64,000 bases of DNA from Manduca sexta (lineage: Eukaryota > Arthropoda > Insecta > Lepidoptera > Sphingidae): NCBI RefSeq assembly GCF_014839805.1, contig NC_051142.1:3162001-3226000 (forward strand). Direction: 5' to 3'. This document shows positions 10,240 to 22,300 of the stretch, one piece after another; position 1 is the first letter of the stretch, and each line of letters starts with the position of its first letter. Both the position numbers and the translations under genes were made by a program. The notes under the pieces were generated by a model. The model was not told the origin of the DNA and searched no databases. It saw only the letters and a program-made list of their open reading frames with translations.

Positions 10240-10445
10240 TATCCGATGTGAACCATCATGAAAGGAAAATAGCTGGAAAAAGATGGATAGGAAGGAAAGT
10301 CGTAACTCCTCAATAGACAGAAGTGGATCGGAATAAAAACGGTAGAGAAACTGTTCCGATTAGCCACGAATAAGGGGAGGTTCAAGGAAATGAATACTAA
10401 ACCTTTAGAAATGGAGATTTACCTGGAGAAGAAGAAGAAGAGGAC
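10240..10445 (+). pseudogene. LINE ORF2 C-terminal fragment
   Basis: Two frames together resemble the tail of lepidopteran LINE reverse-transcriptase proteins: 'ERKIAGKRWIGRKV' in one frame, then after an internal stop and shift 'WIGIKTVEKLFRLATNKGRF' and 'KEM'. This basic GKR-x-GR segment followed by a short helical tail is the usual C-terminus. It ends in a GAA microsatellite near 10428-10440. Only about 65 codons remain. Confidence 0.6.
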
Positions 10446-10599
10446 ACACGTTGTACCTGCCTTCCTAATTATTCAAGAATTCAATCCAAAATCCGTTCAG
10501 TGGTTTCTGCTATCACCTGGTTCTAACATTCAAAGATCTGCATAAGCTTTTGTTTTACAATATTTGTTGTTTCAGTTTTGAAAAGTGATAAATATCATA

Positions 10600-10660
10600 A
10601 GTGCAACCATGTTCGCCTACGTGATGAATAAAGCATTTTTATTTTATTTTATTTTAAAGT
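10600..10660 (+). repeat. Non-LTR element 3' end with TTTTA tail
   Basis: 'catgttcgcctacgtgatga' followed by ATAAAGCATTTTTATTTTATTTTATTTTA: a polyadenylation-like signal and a simple pentamer tail, the usual 3' end of a non-LTR retrotransposon. It may belong to the LINE fragment upstream, since the segment between (near 10488-10510) includes an 'aaaatccgttcagtggtttc' piece of family F in reverse. Confidence 0.5.
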
Positions 10661-11874
10661 CTAATTAAACTAAATACTCAAATAAAGAGCTCGTACATAG
10701 TTTCATATTTTAATAACAGCGGCGAATATCGATAGGCTATTGGTTTTAATCTCGAACGAAGGAGCTTTATTCATTGCACAAGTTTAAGGCGGCGTTCACA
10801 TATCTTTATGCATTAATGGCGGTCATGAAAAACTTTGCCAATTCGCCCAACTTGGAGCGGTACTAACTGGAGTTCGAAAGTTAATTTGCAAACCACCGTT
10901 TGATGAAGAATCTTTTAAGTTTTTTAAATTTTACTCAAGGGGTTTGTAACTCTCGGTTATTGCAGTTTATACTGCCGTTGCAGGACGGATTTCATTTAGA
11001 ATCAGATCCGGATCTTGAACTTTTTTGAGGCGGGGCCGATTCTGGAAAATGCCGCCCCTGCCCGTCTATATTCTTATGAATTCGCCTGGGGATGGGCCCC
11101 TGTTCCGACCAAGCCCAACAATCTGGTGCTCACTGATATCATGTCCATTGTTATTTAAATTATATGTCATAAAATGTACTTATGTGTTTGTGGTTACTTA
11201 TATGTTTTGTAGTTCACTTATGTATTTCATTTAAATTTAAGAAAATAGGGCGCTATTTTTTGTACAGTACGCTTCCATACTCGCTTAACAGCGAATATTT
11301 CTTATTGTTATTGATTTTCATATTCATGTATAACCCATTCTGTAAAATTAGTCGCTTTAATATTAATACATTAATACAACTATTTAATTCAATTCTATTT
11401 AGAACCAATGTGATATAGACCATTTTTAAACGGTGTGGATTGTTATTCTCTGTAGCAATTGGCATACCAAGCTAGTTAGAAAAAAATCTATGACAACAGT
11501 AAAATATTTATGTAAATCATTAGACTTGTGGAGAGCGCTTAAGTAAAATATTTAAGAAAATCGTTAAATACAAAGAAAGCTTAATAAATTTTAAAACCAT
11601 GTAGACTCGGCTTAAACTTCAGTATAATCAAGGGAAGTTGAATTAAAAAGGCTTTTTTACAAATTAAAAAGTAGCTTGTTTAGAGGTTACTTATTACAAA
11701 GTAAGATTCGGTGCCAGGAAAAAAATATTTAAGATAGAAATGCGGAGAGGCCTCTAATAATTTTGATGCCTTATACGGCAGACCTTAGTGGTAACAATAA
11801 CGTAAAAAAAGATTAAGTACAGAAAATATTCTAGGCCTATTCGAAACCGGATAAACACCGGTCAATCCTGGACC
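10661..11874. other. No gene seen
   Basis: AT-rich. A short GC-richer patch at 11025-11120 ('gcggggccgattctgg', 'cgcccctgcccg') is probably an old repeat. The open frames here have no recognisable features. Confidence 0.5.
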
Positions 11875-11962
11875 GTGGCACATCATGTGACCACTGTGAC
11901 GGATTACACACTTTTGTGTACATTGGTCGCTATCCGGGTGGATTCGATTGTCCTACCACTAG
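11875..11962 (+). repeat. Family D repeat, decayed fragment
   Basis: 'attggtcgctatccgggtgg' and 'tcctaccac' match the end of the better preserved copy at 28385-28625 ('ggtggttgctatccgagcgg', 'tcctatcac'). Identity is partial. Confidence 0.4.
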
Positions 11963-12565
11963 CTAAAGCAGCTTGTAAATTATAATATAAGTATATGTAA
12001 GTATTATACAAAGGTAAGCAATGAAGACGCGCATCGTCGGCGCCGACAAAATACGCCATCAGCGTGGGTCCTAGTGTTCGCAATTGGACTGAGTAAGATT
12101 GTTGACTGAACCCCGACTTTTGCCACACCATAATGACAAAACCAACAGCAAGTAATTGTGTTTGAATTATAAACGCTGTTTTATGACTTTTATTTTCGAC
12201 TACATTGTTGCTTCGGCCATGGTCTGATGGATTCAAATTGCCGAAAAAATTCGATTTCGTTTTATATTCACATTTTATTAAATACGGACATCTGACTGCG
12301 CTTTCTCTGGCGATATTTCTGTAATCGTTCATCTTTACGTAATGAAAGTTTAATAGTTGTGTAGTATAATGACTCCATTTTATAACGAATTTAATTGAAA
12401 TGAGTTGTTATAACCAATTATTATATATTTTTATTTTTATGTTTGTAGACTGTTCTCTACTGACAACAATTTTACGATCGCATAATACCGAATATAGAGT
12501 TATAATAACGCTACTTGTCTTTCCTGATGATACTGGCCTCCCCTCGTAGGTAGATAAGACTTAAG
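11963..12565. other. No gene seen
   Basis: A 142-codon open frame on the minus strand (11904-12332) overlaps the repeat fragment and shows no domain, signal peptide or splice context, so I do not call it a gene. Confidence 0.5.
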
Positions 12566-12805
12566 TCGACGGTCCCTACGTAAAGTATCGAATCTGCAAA
12601 ATTGCATTTTGTAGATTCAATGCTTTGCGTAGGGGCGTCGATATTTAAACGGTCCTTATTAAAATGAACGGCATTTATTTAAGACAATAAGGATCGAAGT
12701 GCTTATTGCCATGGTAATATAACACTAAATAAGCGATGTACATATATTCGTCTGCCCCTACGTAAAGTATGGCATCTGCAAAATGCAAATTTCCGGGACC
12801 GTCGA
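12566..12805. mobile_element. Fold-back element with nested hairpin (240 bp)
   Basis: Outer ends are inverted (TCGACGGTCCC at 12566-12576, GGGACCGTCGA at 12795-12805). Just inside the left end lies an almost perfect hairpin at 12574-12636 (CCCTACGTAAAGTATCGAAT against ATTCAATGCTTTGCGTAGGG). The same motif recurs in direct orientation near the right end (CCCCTACGTAAAGTATGGCA, from about 12757). The structure fits a non-autonomous DNA element of unknown superfamily. No coding capacity. Confidence 0.65.
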
Positions 12806-13937
12806 AGTAAATTTACACTTTTGTGATTACTTACCATTTTTTTTTTTACAAAAATTAAATAAAAAGTTTTACATCACTTGACAATAAAAAAAATGTATAG
12901 GTAGTTTTGAATTTATTGATATTTTAGATAAGTATATCTATCTAATGGTAAATAAAATTGGCAATTAGTAATAAAATCTTTTTATTCCTTATAATTACTT
13001 TTCACTCACATAAACATCAAAATATTAACATAAAATAGCTTCTTTATATTTTAATTTAAGATGCCAATTGATATTGCTCAACTATAAATGTGAATTAAAA
13101 CAATAATAGAATGTAAGAAATTTAAAAATGCAGTAAAAATCTGAAAGAACATATTTTCTAGTATATAGGATTTTTACCTAGGTAGGTAGCTAGTGTAACA
13201 ATCTTAATATATAGAATTATATTGAGGAAAGCTTGGATCACAGGATGAGACCTTGAGATTCATTCAAATTGTTGCTAGACCTGAGAAATAAAATATTTCC
13301 TAATACTAATGAAATAGTATGAAGTTCTAGTTTGTAATACCACATTAGTTTACAAGCTCAAAAATAAAATGATTGATCGCAATTTGGGTCTAAAATGTAG
13401 AAATTACAAAGCTGGCCCAGATATTTCATAAAACAAAGAATTATTTTAAGGTATGTCAGATTGATAGCACATTACTTTTTGATATTTACTTAACATAATT
13501 TCAAACCCATCAATTTTTTTTTATCAATTATAATCACTTCATAAACAATTTTTACCTTCCGTCATATTTTAAAATGTTTATTTTTATCTAGTTTTATTTT
13601 GTTTTGTTAGAAAAATCATGGCTGGCAAAACTTTCTTTGGACTCCCTGATTTTTTTTACTTCAGTCTATTTTTGAGCATGCAAATTATTTGCCACTGAAT
13701 TAGTTTTTAGAGGTCTTACTCCGTGATCTGAACTTAACGCTAAACATTACGACCCCATATGCCAACAATTTGGTTTATAGTATTCAATGAAATCAATATT
13801 TTTACAAATAAATAACTGTGCCTAATCAGATCAAATTTTGAAATCTATTAAGGATTTATAGAATACACCATTCATGCAGGTCCCATGTAACAATTGAAGT
13901 CTATAGTTTTAACTAAACAATATCATGGTCTTATTGT
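12806..13937. other. AT-rich region including likely 3' UTR of the ZAD gene
   Basis: No coding signal. The minus-strand gene ends at 13938, so transcript 3' UTR should extend into this stretch; TTTATT (minus AATAAA) near 13577 is one possible polyadenylation signal, with others nearby. The transcript end cannot be fixed from sequence alone. Confidence 0.45.
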
Positions 13938-15356
13938 TCAAGTTTTAGACAGCTTCTCGATTTTTACAGGTGATCTAGCATCACCAAATTGTCCACTGTT
14001 GGGGCTTTCAGCCTTCACACTGGCCGGTCTCACTGACACTTTATTAACAAGCATTGTACAGTTGTGTTTCACACGCACATGCCGGCCTAAATTTTTCTTA
14101 CTGTAAAACTTTGAATTGCAATGTGGACATTCATATTTCTTGTCAAAATGTCTCCTCTGGTGCACAACAAATTCTTCAGCATTATCTACAAACATACCAC
14201 AAATTAAGCATGGTATATTAGTAGCTGTGTGTTTGGCCAAATGCTTCTTTATTGTACAAGCTCTGTATGACAAGTAATTGCATTTTTCACATTTATATTT
14301 TTTTTCTTTGTTATGTAAACTCCTTTTATGATTTGCAAGATCAGCGGATGTGTAGAAAGTAGACGCACACACTTCACAGGCATATGCTTTGATATTACTA
14401 TGCCTTTTCATATGTTGTTTCAAATACTGTTTTGATTTTAATGTCTTTTTACATACTTCACATTGGACTTGATTATCTGTATGCATTTTTAAGTGTCTGT
14501 ATACTCTGGTTCGTCCTTTGAGATGCTTCCCACAGTATTCACAGGTGGCCTCCACCTTGTAATCCTTATGTTTACCTTCTTGATGAGACTGAAGTGAACT
14601 CTGTTGTGTGAAACCCTTGTGGCATATGTTACATACAAACGGTCGCAGTCCTGTGTGCAGCACTGAGTGAGTTGCCATGTCTTTGATACGCTTGGACTGA
14701 TAATTACATTCCTTGCAATGGAATGTCCGCCCTCTGCCCTGGCCTTCGATACGTGTTCGCGCCGCCTCCGTGCAAGCTTTTGATTTTCTTTTTTTATGTA
14801 AGTGATAGGCTTTGTAACTTTTAAACTGTCTTTTACATATATCACACACAAGCTGACTTGCTTGATGGGCCCTCTTCCAGTGAACTCGTAACTTGCATTT
14901 GCTTTTAAAGAAACCACCGCAATCGTGGCATTCTAATCTCAAATCAATAGCTCGACTTTTCTTGCCATTTTGTAAAAATAATTCAGCAGGTTTTATATCC
15001 ACTTCATTTTCATAATCCGATTCGAGGTACCCATCCGTTGACACAAAATCTGGAGATATTTCTACTTTTACAAGCAATGGAACTTCGGGTTTAGTGATGG
15101 AGGCTGAATGTAAAATTTCGTTTGAATTCTCACATTTTTGTTTGAACTTGATGGCATTTTCAAGTTCTAGAAGACAATCAGGACATATCCTATTTGGGAG
15201 ACCGTCGTTTTTTTGTATATGAACATTAGCTATGGAGGTAATCTTTTCGGATATTAAGCAATCATTGTATTCTTCAAACAATGATATACATTTATTTACA
15301 TCATAACGTAGACAAACTCGGCAGATCACACCACTTTTGCTTTCGTAGTCGTCCAT
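13938..15356 (-). CDS. ZAD-C2H2 zinc-finger protein, 472 aa, single exon
   Basis: Likely a nuclear, sequence-specific DNA-binding protein. The N-terminal ZAD (residues about 11-80) has the paired cysteines C12/C15 and C58/C61 that bind one zinc ion and, in this arthropod-expanded family, mediate dimerisation. After an acidic linker (about 90-140) come ten C2H2 fingers: C143-H164, C171-C195 (last ligand cysteine, unusual), C214-H234, C242-H263, C272-H292, C299-H319, C327-H348, C356-H376, C383-H403 and C410-H431. A short basic and serine-rich tail ends with KIEKLSKT. The start MDDYESK was chosen because the ZAD begins immediately after it and its context is AAAT-ATG-G; the frame stays open for 130 more codons upstream (to 15746) but that part looks non-coding. 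No frameshift or intron. The specific orthologue and target genes are not recognised. Same strand as the CUB/LDLa gene upstream. Confidence 0.92.
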   Translation of the reverse strand: MDDYESKSGVICRVCLRYDVNKCISLFEEYNDCLISEKITSIANVHIQKNDGLPNRICPDCLLELENAIKFKQKCENSNEILHSASITKPEVPLLVKVEISPDFVSTDGYLESDYENEVDIKPAELFLQNGKKSRAIDLRLECHDCGGFFKSKCKLRVHWKRAHQASQLVCDICKRQFKSYKAYHLHKKRKSKACTEAARTRIEGQGRGRTFHCKECNYQSKRIKDMATHSVLHTGLRPFVCNICHKGFTQQSSLQSHQEGKHKDYKVEATCEYCGKHLKGRTRVYRHLKMHTDNQVQCEVCKKTLKSKQYLKQHMKRHSNIKAYACEVCASTFYTSADLANHKRSLHNKEKKYKCEKCNYLSYRACTIKKHLAKHTATNIPCLICGMFVDNAEEFVVHQRRHFDKKYECPHCNSKFYSKKNLGRHVRVKHNCTMLVNKVSVRPASVKAESPNSGQFGDARSPVKIEKLSKT

Positions 15357-15774
15357 ATTTGGGTATAATATCTTTGTTAAAATTGTAATACTTTCGAGAT
15401 TAAATTGGAAATAATTGAATCTAATAATAAATGTAGTATGTATTGTAACCAGATTACATATATAATAAAAACAACTTTTGACACAAATGTCAAACCACAA
15501 ACCAATGTTGCCATATGAGTTAATGTTGACATAAAGTTTGATTTTGTTGTCACATTTATTTCTGAACGAATAGATAAATAGGACATAAGTATAAAGAATA
15601 TGAATATCTGCAACATTACATAGGTACACGTTCGACAGCCTTTTTTTCGTGGGAACAAACGCGTTTTCGGGCCAGGGATATCCTGTTGCACTAAGATAGA
15701 TACTTGGAACCGTCCATGCATGATGCCGCGTTGCGGCGTCTCTCAAAATGAGGGGGCTACAGATACCTTCGAAC

Positions 15775-16197
15775 CAGGGTCGTAGCTAGACTTGAATTTA
15801 AAGTAGGCCAGTTGTTGTTACAAGCAGGGCGGAAATAAAAATGTTACTAAATCTGATCTGCTCAATCGATTTTTGGTTTCCGTCACTCGTTAACGTGAGC
15901 AAAAAAAAAAGGTTTTATGCTTAGGTAATTCTTAAGGTAATATATTCAAATTGTGACAAAATTCCCATAAATCTCAAAGAGATTTATTTCACCCATCAAT
16001 ACGGATAACTCTTACTATGGGACCAACTTCCAAATCGTAAAATAAAAAAAACGCTGCTCCATATATTTTCATTCAGTAGTACTGTACAATTTTGTTAATT
16101 ATTAAGGTCGAGCATTACTATTTTAAGGTAGGGCATTGGTATTTTAAGGTAGGGCATTGCCCCACAATGCCCCCCCCCCCCCCTAGCTACGGCCCTG
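15775..16197. mobile_element. hAT-type MITE with 8-bp target duplication (423 bp)
   Basis: Ends CAGGGTCGTAGCTAG and CTAGCTACGGCCCTG are inverted copies with the CAGGG...CCCTG termini known for hAT elements. Both sides carry the identical octamer CTTCGAAC (15767-15774 and 16198-16205), the target duplication length of hAT transposases. Inside are two copies of 'ttttaaggtagggcatt' (near 16122 and 16142) and a run of 14 C (16170-16183). No transposase frame. It lies 418 bp upstream of the ZAD gene start codon, in its probable promoter or 5' flank. Confidence 0.9.
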
Positions 16198-16205
16198 CTT
16201 CGAAC

Positions 16206-16780
16206 TTTTAAGAACGTCTTTTGCATCTGCGACAGCTGAAGACCAACCACCCGCATAGGTGTCCATTTCGGAGTCGCTTAAAATTAGAGTAAGTGAGCGA
16301 GCAACCCCATACTGTTCGCACCGAGACCTCTCTAAACCCTATTTAGTTTCTTCTTCCGACAGGCGGGGATAAAGTGGTGGGGACAAATGTATAGTAACCA
16401 AAATGTTAGCTAAGCTAATAGGTTATTCAGTTTAATATTCTTTAGTTGTAAATGTAAGTCAATAGATGGCACTATTATATAATTGATGAAAATTAGTATA
16501 CCATCTGAAGCTCGACTTAATTGCTAGCCTAGGTTTCGAGACTATCAAAAACGCAAATTCGAATTCCTTTACCCGTGTCAAATGTGCTCACAACCGTCAT
16601 CCAAATATAACATTTAATACTTTAATTTTCTTGTCCTTTCAAATATCTTACTCGGCCTTCATTGTGTGTTTAAATAACTCAAATCTAATATCAACCCAAT
16701 AATGGCTTCTGTTGAAATATAAACACTACCAGTGTGATAAATACTCCCGTACTTTTAAATAAAACACAAATATTTAATAA
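16206..16780. other. Intergenic, no gene seen
   Basis: Lies between the ZAD gene's 5' flank and the presumed 3' end of the CUB/LDLa gene. No coding signal or clear repeat. Confidence 0.5.
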
Positions 16781-19118
16781 ATACCTACTTATTGTTTATT
16801 AATATTTCACTATAATACACATCACTATTATTTTTCAAGACATTTCATAAGTGTTCTATTCTAGTCTTAGACAAATAAAGTACAAAGTACTGCATTACAG
16901 TAACAATATTAACCCAAAGAAATAGTTTTGTTATTTATAACAAATCCAAGAGAAGACTAGTAATAACAAGAGATGCGGAGAAAAATAACCAACTGATATA
17001 ACATTTGAAGGGTAATATTAAATTATACAAATATAAACATTGTTATTAGATTTACATCACAGTACTATTTTAACTATAATACCAAGAGAACGTCGCATAA
17101 GGCGCAGTTTAAATGGTTTTTTTTTTATATTTTCGTCGGAGATAGTACAATACAGCATATCTAACATTGGTAAATACTTGCTGCCTATGTGTAATTATTT
17201 ATTTACAAAAAGAATTATGTCGATATTTGTTTTTTTTATCAACGAATATAAATTTGTCTTGTCACTTATGCGGTATTCACCAGTACTAGTTCAAAATTGC
17301 ACTTTCCCCGACGAAATGAGCATTGCGACCGGAAAACAGAACAATGGCCGCTCATTATAGGTATACCGTATAGGATCTAAATTGTAATGTATGATTTCTC
17401 GAATTGTTTGTTTCTAACAATTACGATATTACGTTGTATCTACAGTGCGTAATATATTTTATGCGAAATATATTGGCTGTATTGACTACAGACTCTAATT
17501 TTCTATCAATTATAATTAATTGATAAAATAATCAGGGAAAAATATTCTACACTGAACATTCTTTCTGTAAAAATGTATCCCATATTTCTCAGTCAAATAG
17601 TCTATTCTAAAATTGTCATTACAGATGTTACATTTCATCGTAGTATGTACAATAATGAGTAAATATTAATAGTATTAGGCTGAGATCTTTAATCGTCTGG
17701 CATGAGTTGTATCACTCAAAAAAAACTATGGTGAAAATTTTCTTTAAGATTCTTTGAAAAATTGACAATTCACTATTCTTATGACGGATTTGACTATAAA
17801 TATCTCAGCCTAAGTAAATACTAAGCCTCGATATTGTAAATGAACTTTGTATAGGAATACAACTTTTATACACAAATAGACCTAAGTTCATACTAAAGGC
17901 GTAATACTTTCTACTTTACGAGCAGAAATAATAGCTTCGAACGAAATATAAACTGATAAGTATCTTAAATTAGATTGCACATTTTGGCTGTACTTCCTAA
18001 ATAAAGAAACATTAATAGCAAGAACACTTCCATCCCTTATAATATACACAATATAATTATTAAACCTAAAAAGGTTCAAAAAGGCACATTTCTCAGACAC
18101 ACTTGTAAAATGTTGAACGAATACTTCTTACAGAATAGTTATCCATTACGCTTTATAGATGGCGCTTTTATTAATTTACAACTTGTAAATAATATTATGT
18201 ATGACATTCGTGTCTTTTATAAAAAAATGATCGCTTTATTATTGATTACATACAAATACTATATGATGTATATTTAACATAAATCTCATATTTGGTCCCA
18301 AAAAATAAGCATGTTCGCAATAAGACTGTATAATGAAGTTCCTTTGCTCAGTGGAATTGTACTCGTTGCATGGCTTTATTGCATTGATTTTTAGGTTTTA
18401 TATGTATTATCGCTTGGATTTACTGACTGTGGAGTGCAGGATTAGTATTAATACATTTAATAAAATAGTCACGAAGAACTATTAGAGCTTCACTCAAAAT
18501 AGTACTAAGCATTGGTACAATACTCGCTAATTTTATTTAATGTATCAGATACGTTATTTGACAAACAATAATTTAGCTAAATTTAGCCATTTAAAAAATT
18601 CATATACCGAAGTAAGTATTTGAATGCAATTCAATGTTAATATTTTCTAATGCGATAACACTATTTCAATGGAAAAATTACTTGTAGATTAATGTAAAAC
18701 ATATTAAAAAGTTTTGCTGTTTTAAGAGTATTTTCCTTTAGAACATCCAAAAAAAATCTACATCATTAGGAAGTCTATAGGGTCATGCCATAATCACGTT
18801 AAATCATTTTCAATTGTAATAATTTGAAATGTTACATACAGATAGGTAAATTACCTACTTTTATCGATATTTTTTACTTTTTAATCCCTCGCTCATCGCG
18901 AATAACGAAACCGCGCATACCGAGGCCACATAGCACCAATACAAGACACTACAGTGCACAATAACTGAGTGATAACTGATAACATTGTCTTTTATAAATT
19001 AATCTTCTAGCCGCGTTAAGCGAGGGAGTAACACCTATCAATAATAATTTTTGGCATAAACAAATTCCATTCTCAGTAACAAGTACAAAATTTGATATCG
19101 GTCTAGAGCTATTTATAT
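16781..19118 (-). other. Possible long 3' UTR of the CUB/LDLa gene
   Basis: AT-rich, without repeats that I recognise, directly downstream of the stop codon at 19119. TTTATT at about 16793 (AATAAA on the minus strand) could be the polyadenylation signal, but there are many alternatives. A 106-codon open frame on the plus strand at 17040-17360 shows nothing recognisable. The UTR call is an inference from position only. Confidence 0.3.
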
Positions 19119-19354
19119 TCAGTCTGGCGGCTCTTGGTGTGAGCAGTGAGGTATCGCTGTGGGGGATGGTTTGTTTCTTGGAAATAGTGATGAGTAGGAG
19201 GGTGGAGGTTCGTACTCCGGCGGTGAGGATGGCAGCGGCTGTGAGAACAGTTGTTGCGACGCAGCTGTGACGGTCACTGACGGCGACATGCCGATGCATG
19301 ACGATGGAATGTCCACTGGAGTGTCTGACGGCTTGGACCGCTTGCAGCAGCATT
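19119..19354 (-). CDS. CUB/LDLa gene, terminal exon (cytoplasmic tail)
   Basis: Acceptor TTTCCAG just before 19354; begins in phase 1 so that the split codon makes Glu, followed by CCCKRSKPSD. Contains the two PPxY motifs and ends QEPPD with TGA at 19119-19121. The tail is about 77 residues, rich in Pro and Ser. Confidence 0.85.
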
Positions 19355-22300
19355 CTGGAAACATATTGAAGACTGAGTTATTGTGTTGAGTTTATAAGTA
19401 TACAATATATTCAAGATCCATAGTTTGTTTACTGCAAATTAGTCCATGGACAACGCATTGCAGCTAGTTTCATTGATGCTAGATGGTAAGTGACTTGATC
19501 CTAAATAAACTTTAATTATCTATGCTTATATATAAAGCTAGAGTTTGTTTGTTTTATCACGTTAATCTCAGGAGTGTTAAAAAGATTTTGACAGTACAGT
19601 CTCAGCAGTTAGTCTATTTTTTTTACTAACAGGAAGCTATATTGATGAATGGTTACTTTCCCCGGAAAAACTTTTCTATATAGTATTAAGTAAAACTGCA
19701 ATTCTCCAGACCAAGGCAGATCTTTCAACGAATATATATAGATAAAGTGGGATCGTCTCACCCCAAGCCAAGCAGAACATGAGTATGGTGGCGCAGACGA
19801 GCATGCCGACCACGAGGTAGCTCCACGGCCCGTACGGCTTCAGCGCCGCCGCGAACTCCATGAACGCGTTCGACGACTTCTCGCCTTCACTGATCTTCAC
19901 TGGAAGTGCAAACGTATATCTTATAGATTATATTAGTAAAAAATAAAAAAATGGACGAACTAAATATAAACAGTAACAGGTTTGGCGTCTCTTTAAAGCA
20001 ATACTTGTATTAGAAGACATTGCTTTTCCATATCTATTGTAACTATTTATTAAAATCTAGGCAATTCCATATACGACAGGGACAAGTCCGTTTTGTATTA
20101 GACCTAATATTGAAGGCTAGGGCGAGTTACGTATCAAATAGCGGAACCTCGTCACTCACTCACCATATGCGAACAACATGTAAATTAGCTTAATGTAAAT
20201 TGGAATGTAATATAGAAATATTTCGAAAAAAATTTAAGGCGTCCTTACGCCTTAATGTCGATAGTTAGAAACAACCGTCATATTATAATGGTTTCTTCTG
20301 TAAACTTATCGTACACCAAACAGCTCATATAACCCGTCCAATTGACATATCAATAGGCCGACAACTGGCATTGTACATCAAATAAAAGCAACATGAACTC
20401 ATCTTTGTCGTTGGTGTAGTTTTGTTGAGTTAACTTCGGGTCGAAAGTTATTTAAACTCCTACGCACTCGACATTGGCAAAATCATCGATGAAACGGTGG
20501 AGACATATTTTTTAAAAGAACAAGAACTCACTGATGACTGAAGGCTTGGTCATGCCGTCGGGCTGGTCGAGTCCCAGCAGCTCCTGGTTCCTGGCGGCGA
20601 ACCGTCGCAGCAGCTCGAGCAGCGGCGGGTCGCGCCGGTGCGCGCACGCGCCCGCGTCCTCGTCCTCGCCGCCCGGGCAGTGCCGCACGCCGTCGCACAC
20701 CAGGTACGACGACACGCACAGGCTGGTCGACCCGCACGTGAACAGGGACGACTCGTTGCATATTGTACCTGGAATACGGGAATGGAGAATGTAAGTAGTC
20801 GTAAAGTTTGTGGAATTTTCACGGTAAAATATTGCACTAAACTGGATGAAAAAAGTCATTTATTATATCGCTTCTAATAGGTGAATCTGGAAATCTTTGG
20901 GGGTAGCCCATGTTTAGCAGTAGACGTCCTACGGCTGATGATGATGATTATAATTGCGTCTCTTTAGGTCGCCAGATTCATATCGGCATGCTGTATAAGA
21001 TGATCACTAGATTAATGTGGATTTCATTTACAACATACACAGTATAAGATACTACAGCGGATTTATGTATGATTCTATGAAAGTTATTCCCTATCAATTT
21101 AAATGAAAAACACGAAACCTAATTCTACATTTTCACAAATCTATAGTCACTTCACTTCAGTTTCTATCTTTAAGCATTATACCACTTACCACTATAAACA
21201 GCAGTAACAACGAGCCTCAGTTTCTCCGTGTGCTGGTAGGGCGAGGAAGGCGGGTTCCACACTATCTTGATCTTGGACGGCAGCAGCTTGGTGCCGGCTC
21301 GTGATGCAATGCCGGCCGCATTACCGCCGCATAGCGACAACCGCCATGCTAAACTCTTCGTGTCCATTACGTACTGGAAAATGAAGAACTGAATTAATTA
21401 TGTGGAATTGGATTACGAGAAAGTGGTGTGGCACGGATTTTATTTATATTGCATGTTTTAATAATAATATAATAATGTCAGCTCTGTATTAAATACCGTT
21501 CAACGCACAAGCTTCCTCAACTACTGAAAGGGATTAAGCCTTAGTCCACCACGCTGGGCTAGCGCGGATTGGCAAACTCACATACCCTCAAAATTCTTAT
21601 AAAGAATTTCTCAAGTCTACAGGTCTTCTCTAGTACTGAGAGGGAATAGGCTTTAGTCTACTACGTTGGCCTAATGCAGATTAGAAGACTTCAAATACCC
21701 TCAAACTTCTTATAAAGAGGTTTCCACGCAATGTTTTTCTTGACCGTTAAAACAAATGATAATTTACCAAGAATACACAGGTAGGTTTATAAATGTTGTA
21801 AGTGCGTGTCCTTCGTCTTTGAACTTGCGGACATTCGTTTCGGCAGTCCGTACCACTTCCAATTAGGCTATTACCGATTGTATAACTGTGTGGATTTTTA
21901 ACTTATTTTCCTAATATACTTTAGAATGAAGATCTTGCATAATATTCAGACATACTGAGGAAAACTGTGAAAACACGGATACTATATATTGACAGTTTTA
22001 TAAAGCATATATTACAGAATTTAGATCATGCATAATATTATCAAAGAAAGAGACATTTTTAAGTATTCTCACAATAAAGAGTGAACGGAACAGCGTTACG
22101 GATACCTACATTTTGAGTATTATGCGAAACGAGTACCAAATTCGTCCCAGTCCGAAAATATTTGAACAGTCTGTTACACGATACAAATGGAAGGTGACGT
22201 CTTTTGTTTCAACAGACGGTTGCAAAATCAAAGTCTTTTTAATCGTCACGCTGTCGAAACAAACAGTACAAGTTCTTTGGTTATGGAAATATTGATATCA

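Noticed and set aside
15357..15746. In-frame 130-codon N-terminal extension of the ZAD protein
   Set aside because: Composition is that of AT-rich non-coding DNA and the ZAD starts right after the ATG at 15356.
20528..20877. Alternative frames rich in Arg, Ala and Ser over the LDLa exon
   Set aside because: Shadows of a GC-rich exon whose correct frame has six LDLa cysteines and fitting splice phases.
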